11,840 nt of DNA from contig CAJTNJ010000022.1 of assembly GCA_910577565.1 (NCBI GenBank), positions 1 through 11,840 of the forward strand. The letters run 5' to 3'. The DNA is from an uncultured Oscillospiraceae bacterium (GTDB lineage Bacteria > Bacillota > Clostridia > Oscillospirales > Ruminococcaceae). The number at the start of each line of letters is the position of its first letter. Position 1 is the first letter of the stretch. A program made the translations under genes and the position numbers. The notes under the pieces are model-generated. The model made no database searches. It was given only the letters and a program-made list of their open reading frames with translations, and was not told the DNA's origin. Positions 1-4,353 of this stretch are shown here, one piece after another.

Positions 1-296
1 TATTCTTTTCACTTTCATTTCTATCACTCAACTTTAATATGTAAATATCTTAATACAATCATATTATCAAAGATTTATTTTTGGTTTAATACTTTTTATG
101 TAAACAATTAATGAAGATATTGTTAACTTTCACAATACTTTCATTAAATACTTTACGAAAACAAAACAACTAATGCGTAACACATTATTTATCAAACCTA
201 AAATAATCAATTTTTGGCCAATTAAAATTATATTATAAAAGCAATATTTAATTTGCATTTTCGATTTAATTAGAAATTTATTTTTACTGAAATTTC
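1..296. other. AT-rich intergenic stretch, no gene seen
   Basis: This stretch lies downstream of the rpsR terminator. It is very AT-rich and has no reading frame with a ribosome binding site on either strand. I see no tRNA, convincing promoter pair or repeat in it. Confidence 0.6.
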
Positions 297-329
297 AAAA
301 AACACGACACTATTATAAGTACCGTGTTT
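297..329 (-). terminator. Intrinsic terminator of the rpsF-ssb-rpsR operon
   Basis: On the minus strand AAACACG (329-323) pairs perfectly with CGTGTTT (306-300) across a 16-base loop. A run of six T follows (302-297). It sits 13 bases past the rpsR stop codon and is placed to end the operon transcript. Confidence 0.75.
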
Positions 330-342
330 AAAAAATTAAAAA

Positions 343-567
343 CTAATCACTAATATAAGGAATTAGAGCCATATGCCTTGCGCGTTTAATTGCAATTGTA
401 AGTTTACGCTGATGTGATGCACAAGTTCCTGTAACCCTTCTAGGAACTATCTTTGCGCGTTCAGTTATATACTTGCGCAGTTTAGAAATATCTTTATAAT
501 CTATATAATCAACCTTATCCAAACAAAAAGCACAAACTTTTTTACGGCCTTTTCTAGGTCTGTCCAC
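343..567 (-). CDS. rpsR: 30S ribosomal protein bS18
   Basis: bS18 is a small-subunit protein that binds the 16S rRNA platform together with bS6. The 74-residue product is of normal family length and very basic. It keeps the family core, including the RRVTGTCASHQRKL segment around residues 43-56 and the KRARHMALIPY tail. It is a zinc-binding (C+) form: Cys12 and Cys15 (CAFC) with Cys49 and His52 (CASH) make a plausible zinc site. The start codon is GTG, preceded 7 bases away by AGGAGG (580-575 on the minus strand), which fixes the start. It is the last gene of rpsF-ssb-rpsR, 52 bases after ssb, and a terminator follows. The order is the one conserved across Firmicutes. Confidence 0.97.
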   Translation of the reverse strand: MDRPRKGRKKVCAFCLDKVDYIDYKDISKLRKYITERAKIVPRRVTGTCASHQRKLTIAIKRARHMALIPYISD

Positions 568-596
568 AGTAAAACCTCCTTTTTAATATAAATTTT

Positions 597-622
597 AAAA
601 AATAGATTCTTAATGAAATCTA
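597..622 (-). terminator. Weak hairpin plus U-run between ssb and rpsR
   Basis: On the minus strand TAGATT (622-617) can pair with AATCTA (608-603) over an 8-base loop, followed by six T. The upstream arm overlaps the ssb stop codon. The stem is only 6 bp with two G-C pairs, so it is at best a leaky terminator or attenuator and may mean nothing. Confidence 0.25.
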
Positions 623-1087
623 AAATGGCAGTTCTGAATCATCAGTGCCAATTTCTTCGAATCCATCAATGTTTTCAATATCACCAACAGAGAAGCTATC
701 CCCGTTATGAGCAGGTTGATCAAACTTTGCTTGAGAATTATCTTGATTTCTAGCTCCGCCTGTTTCTGCTTTACTACCACAAAAACTTGCATTATCAACA
801 ACAACTTCAATTACACTTCGATTATTTCCATTTTTGTCTGTATAATTTCTAGATTGAAGACTACCTTCAACAGCAATCATCTGACCTTTAACAAAATATT
901 TACTAATAAATTCTGCAGTTTGACGCCACGCTACACAATATATGAAATCTGCTTGACGCTCATTGTTTAATCCTACAAATCTACGATCAACAGCAACTGT
1001 AAAAGATAATACTGAAATTCCACCTTGAGTTTGACGAAGTTCAGGGTTTGCTGTTAGACGTCCCATAATAACTGCTATATTTAACAT
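620..1087 (-). CDS. ssb: Single-stranded DNA-binding protein
   Basis: SSB coats single-stranded DNA in replication, recombination and repair and recruits partners through its C-terminal tip. The 155-residue product has an N-terminal OB-fold (about residues 1-105) with family marks such as NPELR (14-18), the VAWRQTAEF segment with Trp54 (52-60), and VEGSLQSRNYTDKNG (73-87). A polar, Asn/Gln/Gly-containing linker (about 106-140) follows. The acidic tail ends DDSELPF, a variant of the usual DDDIPF partner-binding tip. The start ATG has AGGAGGAT 4-5 bases upstream, overlapping the end of rpsF, whose stop codon lies only 13 bases away; this suggests translational coupling. Position between rpsF and rpsR is typical of the replicative ssb rather than a plasmid or competence copy. 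Confidence 0.97.
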   Translation of the reverse strand: MLNIAVIMGRLTANPELRQTQGGISVLSFTVAVDRRFVGLNNERQADFIYCVAWRQTAEFISKYFVKGQMIAVEGSLQSRNYTDKNGNNRSVIEVVVDNASFCGSKAETGGARNQDNSQAKFDQPAHNGDSFSVGDIENIDGFEEIGTDDSELPF

Positions 1088-1100
1088 AAAATCCTCCTAT

Positions 1101-1397
1101 TTAAACTTCCTTTGCAACAATTAATGTTCTAATTATGCCGTCTGTTATGTGATAAACACGATCAAGTTCTGCTGGAAAAGATGGTTCACTTTCAAAGTTG
1201 AATAACACATAATAGCCTTCTGTCTCATAATTAATAGGATACGCAAGTTTACGTTTGCCCCACTCTTCAACACTCTCTAGCTTTGAATTTTTAGATATTA
1301 AATCTTTAAATTTTTCAATTAAAGACTTAATTTCTTCCTCTCCAAGCTTAGTGCTAATTATAATCATGCTTTCATAACTTTGTTTTAATTTGGCCAT
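1101..1397 (-). CDS. rpsF: 30S ribosomal protein bS6
   Basis: bS6 binds bS18 in the platform of the 30S subunit. The 98-residue product has the normal length and the ferredoxin-like bS6 pattern: an N-terminal strand YESMIIIS, a long charged helix (about 19-36), the conserved EEWGKRKLAYPI segment (44-55), the GYYVLFNFES strand (61-70) and ITDGIIRTLIVAKE at the C-terminus. The ATG is preceded by AAAAGGAGGT at 8-9 bases, so the start is secure. It opens the rpsF-ssb-rpsR operon. The leader between the promoter (1483-1511) and the start is about 85 bases and contains a hairpin just before the Shine-Dalgarno, discussed separately. Confidence 0.97.
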   Translation of the reverse strand: MAKLKQSYESMIIISTKLGEEEIKSLIEKFKDLISKNSKLESVEEWGKRKLAYPINYETEGYYVLFNFESEPSFPAELDRVYHITDGIIRTLIVAKEV

Positions 1398-1421
1398 ATT
1401 CGCACCTCCTTTTGGACTTCG

Positions 1422-1444
1422 ACCCCATAAAATTAATATGGAGT
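1422..1444 (-). promoter_or_regulatory. Hairpin in the rpsF leader
   Basis: In the minus-strand transcript ACTCCATA (1444-1437) pairs with TATGGGGT (1429-1422), 8 pairs with one G-U, around a 7-base loop. It ends about a dozen bases before the rpsF Shine-Dalgarno. The CTCC of the upstream arm could alternatively pair with GGAG of the Shine-Dalgarno. In many bacteria the S6:S18 complex represses its own operon through a leader hairpin carrying an exposed CCG; I do not see that CCG clearly here, so autoregulation is only a possibility. Confidence 0.35.
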
Positions 1445-1482
1445 AAGGATTAAATTATATCAATATATAAACTTACTAAATA

Positions 1483-1511
1483 ATGATATCAAATCCAAAA
1501 CTAGTTGTCAA
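1483..1511 (-). promoter_or_regulatory. Vegetative promoter of rpsF-ssb-rpsR
   Basis: On the minus strand a perfect -35 TTGACA (1511-1506) and a -10 TATCAT (1488-1483) are separated by 17 bases. This SigA-type promoter points at rpsF. It also marks the last clearly native DNA before the mobile-element remnants begin. Confidence 0.75.
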
Positions 1512-1644
1512 GATAAATTCTATTAGGAGAGTGCACTGGTTTTTAGGTGCTACAATGATGTGAGACAAAAAGGCAAAAAATAGGAACAATCTGTGATAAG
1601 GTTGAGTTACAAATAAAAAACGAAAAGCAGGTGCCCTATTCACT

Positions 1645-2017
1645 ATGAACAAAATAACACAAACTACACTATACTGTCAATATTTGATTTTGTATGCTAA
1701 AAAGCATAGTATTACTAAAACAGTTATTAACTATCGTACCAACCTACATTATATTTATCACTAGCTAACTGGTTAAAAAATATGATGTGATATTACATTT
1801 TCTAGCTGGTAAGTCTCATAGACTACACATCATCCCAATAAAAATAATGAAAAAAATTAAAATTGATCCGTAATATGCGACTAAGAAACCACTATACTGG
1901 TCTAATTGTCTTCTAGGTAAAGCTGCGGCAGCGTGGATATATTCTATAATATGTCACGTTCTTATTTGCAGCGGTTAAATGGCCATTAAACTACCAAATG
2001 TATAGTATATTTCTAAG
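1645..2017 (+). pseudogene. IS481-type transposase, decayed 5' part
   Basis: From an ATG at 1645 the frame gives 39 codons including LILYAKKHSITKTVINYRTN and then IYH followed by TAG, where the family has IYRW. This resembles the N-terminal helix-turn-helix of a group of IS481-type DDE transposases. Reading on through stops and frame changes recovers more family pieces: LAGKSHRLH then HHPN (family form LADRSHRPHHHPN) near 1803-1840, and KLPN-YISK (family form KLPNPKYVPK) near 1988-2017. The similarity stops at the point where the IS5-type sequence starts, and the catalytic two-thirds of the gene is absent. Many stop codons (TAG in place of Trp, for example) show that it is dead. The 130 bases upstream probably include the element's left end, but I cannot place it. 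Identification is from memory of the family. Confidence 0.6.
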
Positions 2018-2066
2018 GCAACACCTCACAGTAAGCAAAATAAAAGGAATATTGTATAATAAAACT

Positions 2067-2270
2067 ATGAATAAGCAAATTATACTATCATATTTCTATG
2101 ATGAATTAGCACAAATGAAAACAAGTAAAAAAATTTTTTAAAGCAAATGGGACCAGATAATACCATAGGACGAGAGGATAGAGATAATCAAACGGTGTTA
2201 TTATAAAGGTGAGTGCGACAACAAGCCTTACGATCTTGAACTGATGCTTCGTATTTACATCCTACAAAAT
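2067..2270 (+). pseudogene. IS5-type transposase, decayed 5' part
   Basis: An ATG at 2067, with a TATAAT-like box at 2055-2060 just upstream, opens a frame reading MNKQIILSYFYDELAQMKTS. Read through a TAA and a TAG it continues with IIP-DERIEIIK, CYYKGECDNKPYDLELM and LRIYILQN. This is the N-terminus of an IS5-family transposase; the TAG replaces the Trp of an expected PWDEW. The similarity ends abruptly at about 2270, after some 68 codons of a protein that normally has over 300, so the DNA-cleaving domain is missing here. The matching C-terminal part of such a protein is found at 3828-4199, on the far side of the acetyltransferase gene. It begins directly after the IS481-type remnant, which suggests that IS5 entered that element. 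Confidence 0.7.
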
Positions 2271-2530
2271 CATAGAGGTTTTGCAGAATGTGCAGATGCA
2301 ACACTAGATCTAATGTTCATATACGGTAAAGAAGCAAGAAACCAAAAACAAGAGATAGCCAGTTATAAACGTTCCCATAATGTCGATAACCACGAAATTT
2401 CATTCTTATATCATTAAAAACATTGCTCATATGTCATAAAGCAATTTATGAAAATTTATAGATAGTCAACCACTATTTCAACGGATTAAAAGCAGAAGTG
2501 CCAATTTATGTAGAAAGTTCATTGGCAATA
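2271..2530 (+). other. Unassigned stretch, probably decayed mobile DNA
   Basis: There is no intact gene here. The IS5 frame continues open for about 48 codons past the end of similarity, to a stop at 2416-2418, but what it encodes is not IS5-like and I do not recognise it. A second short frame ends ...GLKAEVPIYVESSLAI with a stop at 2530-2532; it looks like the tail of a real protein but I cannot place it. Confidence 0.4.
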
Positions 2531-2539
2531 TGATATAAT
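2531..2539 (+). promoter_or_regulatory. Extended -10 promoter upstream of the acetyltransferase
   Basis: TGATATAAT contains a perfect -10 TATAAT (2534-2539) with the TG of an extended -10 element one base before it. No good -35 lies 17 bases upstream, which is common for extended -10 promoters. Transcription would begin near 2546 and cover the leader frame at 2576 and the acetyltransferase. Confidence 0.55.
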
Positions 2540-2575
2540 AAAAATGTAAAATAATTTTCATAAAGGAGAATCAAA

Positions 2576-2647
2576 ATGAAAGAGTTACGAAAAATAAAGG
2601 CGATAGCCGTTAATTATAACAATGGAAAAGAAGTGATAATTTTTTAG
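2576..2647 (+). CDS. 23-codon leader reading frame
   Basis: ATG at 2576 follows a strong AAAGGAGAA ribosome binding site (from 2563) and opens a 23-codon frame, MKELRKIKAIAVNYNNGKEV plus three residues, ending in TAG. It ends 18 bases before the acetyltransferase start. I do not recognise the peptide. It could be a translated leader for attenuation, as known for other antibiotic-resistance genes, or the stump of a longer lost gene: a one-base frame change near its end would extend it as LEHGGIKYE into the acetyltransferase start. The good ribosome binding site makes translation likely; a function is not shown. Confidence 0.4.
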   Translation: MKELRKIKAIAVNYNNGKEVIIF

Positions 2648-2665
2648 AACATGGAGGAATAAAAT

Positions 2666-3319
2666 ATGAATAATACACCAAACTCAAATACTATTTTCCC
2701 AAACGAATATAAAACTTCTTGTTTTGTAAAGAATGTTATAACTGCCCCTAATATCCATATTGGCGATTATACATACTATGATGACCCGATAAATCCGACA
2801 GGATTTGAAAAGAACAATGTTCTATTCAATTATCCTGAATTTGGAGATAAATTGATTATAGGCAAATTTTGTTCGATTGCTTTTGGCACAAAATTTATAA
2901 TGTGTCCTGCAAATCACCGTATTAACAGCATAACCACTTATCCGTTTAATGTATTTGGTGGGTTATGGAGCGAAAGAACCCCAGAGCATTTTTTACAACT
3001 TCCATTTAAGGGAGATATAGTTGTTGGAAATGATGTATGGTTTGGACGTGAATGTGTAATTATGCCGGGAATTAAAATCGGTGATGGTGCTATTATTGCC
3101 GCTTATTCTATTGTTACGAAAGATGTAGAACCGTATAGTGTTGTTGGTGGAAATCCGGCTCGTTTTATAAAAAAGCGTTTTAATGATGAGCTTATACAAT
3201 TATTACTTCGTTTAAAATGGTGGGATTTTGATTCAGATAGTCTTGTTGAGGTCTTACCATTATTATGCGACCCGGATTTAGATAAAGTAACAATGCAAAT
3301 AAAAAAAATGCTTACTTAA
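2666..3319 (+). CDS. Vat/CatB-family xenobiotic O-acetyltransferase
   Basis: The 217-residue product belongs to the xenobiotic acetyltransferases of the left-handed beta-helix (hexapeptide repeat) superfamily, which acetylate streptogramin A or chloramphenicol with acetyl-CoA in the cytoplasm. The pattern follows Vat proteins closely: HIGDYTYYDDP (31-41), LIIGKFCSIAFGTKFIM (63-79), ANHR with the presumed catalytic His84, TTYPFNVFGG (90-99), and the hexapeptide turns GDIVVGNDVWFGRECVIMPG (116-135) and KIGDGAIIAAYSIV (137-150). It ends with VVGGNPARFIKKRF (159-172) and LKWWDFD. Length is normal and the gene is intact. GGAGG (2653-2657) lies 8 bases before ATG. It sits among dead transposases, so it was probably acquired by transfer. 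The substrate cannot be decided; some homologues confer no known resistance. Confidence 0.88.
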   Translation: MNNTPNSNTIFPNEYKTSCFVKNVITAPNIHIGDYTYYDDPINPTGFEKNNVLFNYPEFGDKLIIGKFCSIAFGTKFIMCPANHRINSITTYPFNVFGGLWSERTPEHFLQLPFKGDIVVGNDVWFGRECVIMPGIKIGDGAIIAAYSIVTKDVEPYSVVGGNPARFIKKRFNDELIQLLLRLKWWDFDSDSLVEVLPLLCDPDLDKVTMQIKKMLT

Positions 3320-3427
3320 AACAGATTTTCTATTTTTTTACGGAATAATTTGAACTACCAAACAGCATAAAAATCACTTTATTGTTCTTTATTGATAATT
3401 TTGTCTATTTTATGTTTTAAGGCAATC

Positions 3428-3461
3428 AAGGGGTTGTAGTGAGGAAGTCTACAATCCCCTT
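3428..3461 (+). promoter_or_regulatory. Long hairpin in the leader of the sigma-like gene
   Basis: AAGGGG plus TTGTAG (3428-3439) pairs with CTACAA and CCCCTT (3449-3461), 12 pairs with one bulged T and a 9-base loop. No U-run follows, so it is not a standard terminator. It lies 32 bases before the sigma-like ATG and was probably part of that gene's transferred leader region. Confidence 0.5.
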
Positions 3462-3493
3462 ACAATTATTTGTAAAGGATTTTACAACAGAAT

Positions 3494-3825
3494 ATGAACA
3501 CATATAAGCAACATATTGAATATACCTATAATGCTTTTTGCAAGATTGTTATTCGACACGCGTCCATTGACGCAGCACGTACGTTTTATTCAAAGTGGAA
3601 TAGGGAGATTTCTCTTGAATATTTATCAGTGGAAAAATTTGTGTTGTTTTCAAACACAGATGAATACTTTGTGCAGCCAACATCAAGCAAGGAATATACG
3701 TTTACGGTTTACGGTCAGACAGTTATGTTAAATAATCCCAATCTTGTAGCTGCCTTATCTTCTTTGTCAGAAATGGAACAGGAAACTCTATATTTTTGTA
3801 TTTTTTGCATATTATATACTCTTTT
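3494..3825 (+). pseudogene. Truncated sigma-70-like gene from a conjugative transposon
   Basis: From ATG 3494 the frame is open for 122 codons. The first 100 or so, with NAFCKIVIRHASIDAAR (14-30), WNREISLEYLS (35-45) and LVAALSSLSEMEQETLYF (85-102), resemble the small sigma-70-like proteins (about 140 residues) carried by Tn916/Tn1549-type conjugative transposons, in which a C-terminal region-4 helix-turn-helix should follow. Here that helix-turn-helix is absent. The last codons, to the stop at 3860-3862, run through sequence that in another frame encodes the IS5-type transposase, so they are not native to the protein. AAAGGAT lies 13 bases upstream, rather far. A truncated protein might still be made, but without region 4 it is unlikely to bind a -35 element. 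No other conjugation gene is present. The 3' boundary is approximate. Confidence 0.6.
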
Positions 3826-3827
3826 TA

Positions 3828-4199
3828 GGCACTTCCATAGTGCCGCATTTGTTAACAGATAGGAAAATTTGTATACAGAGATAGTTGTTTGTTTGATGGA
3901 TAAGCGAGGAAATGCGATTAAAAAAATACCTGTGGGAAGAAAATTCAATACAAAATCAACAAACGTCCATCATAGATGAAGAAACTGTCAAAAAATGTAA
4001 AATATCAGGCGAAAAAAATAAAACACCAAAAATCATAAGCACGAGCAAAGGTAGAACACATATTCGGGGTAGTCAAAAAGCTTTTCAAATATCGAAAAAC
4101 GCAATACCGATGGATTGAAAACAGACACAAAAAATGAATATGATGTTCGCGTTGGCAAACCTTTATATAGCTAACAAAAAACTAAGTTGGCTTAATTAA
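3828..4199 (+). pseudogene. IS5-type transposase, decayed 3' part
   Basis: No single frame is open, but shifting frames gives a continuous IS5-like C-terminal half: SIVPHLLTDRK, then FVYRDSC (family form VYGDSGY), then GKKIQYKINKRPS-MKKLSK, then KVKYQAKKIKHQKS in approximate form, then ARAKVEHIFGVVKKLFKYRK, and finally MMFALANLYIANKKLSWLN ending in TAA at 4197-4199. The R-AKV-E-HIFGVV-K spacing is the R(3)E(6)K part of the S(2)R(3)E(6)K signature, with the catalytic Glu. At least four in-frame stops and two frameshifts make it dead. A frame at 3912-4118 on the same strand is an accident of this sequence and not a gene. It probably belongs to the same element family as the 5' part at 2067-2270; about 130 residues of the middle are missing between the two pieces. 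Confidence 0.75.
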
Positions 4200-4226
4200 A
4201 TTTGCCATTATGACATAATTGCAGAG

Positions 4227-4256
4227 AAACGCCAAGGGAAATCTGGGCATTTTTTC
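4227..4256 (+). terminator. Terminator-like hairpin after the IS5 remnant
   Basis: AAACGCC (4227-4233) pairs with GGCATTT (4246-4252) with one C-A mismatch, and the downstream arm runs into TTTTTT-C-TTTTT. A single G to A change in the arm would explain the mismatch, so it looks like an eroded intrinsic terminator of the IS5-type gene that ends 28 bases upstream. It may also shield acn from upstream transcription. Confidence 0.5.
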
Positions 4257-4293
4257 TTTTTCACTTTTAGGTCACTTTCCTCACTCCATTTTC

Positions 4294-4322
4294 TTGACAC
4301 AATATGCATAATAATGTAAAAT
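4294..4322 (+). promoter_or_regulatory. Vegetative promoter of acn
   Basis: A perfect -35 TTGACA (4294-4299) and a -10 TAAAAT (4317-4322) are separated by 17 bases. The predicted start of transcription is near 4329, giving a leader of only about 25 bases before acn. Confidence 0.78.
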
Positions 4323-4353
4323 GAAAGATATTTCTTAATGGGAGAGATTTAAA

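Larger units (their letters stand above)
1512..4290. mobile_element. Island of decayed mobile elements carrying an acetyltransferase gene
   Basis: The interval between the rpsF promoter and the acn promoter contains, in order, IS481-type, IS5-type (5' part), acetyltransferase, conjugative-transposon sigma-like and IS5-type (3' part) sequences. All read on the plus strand, and all but the acetyltransferase are truncated or broken by stops and frameshifts. The outer boundaries are inferred from the flanking native promoters; I could not identify matching terminal repeats or target duplications. Confidence 0.6.

Noticed and set aside
3823..3838. Resemblance of TTTTTAGGCACTTCC to the reverse complement of GGAAGTGCCCTAAAA near 11330, suggesting an IS1 end here
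   Set aside because: The bases are explained by the IS5 coding remnant (GTSIVPH), and the match is short with an indel.
3801..3862. C-terminal codons of the sigma-like frame taken as part of the sigma protein
   Set aside because: They match IS5 sequence in another frame and contain no helix-turn-helix, so the native protein ends before them.
3912..4118. Open frame of 68 codons on the plus strand
   Set aside because: In a shifted frame the same bases encode recognisable IS5 transposase pieces (GKKIQYKINKRPS, ARAKVEHIFGVVKK), so this frame is an accident of a pseudogene.
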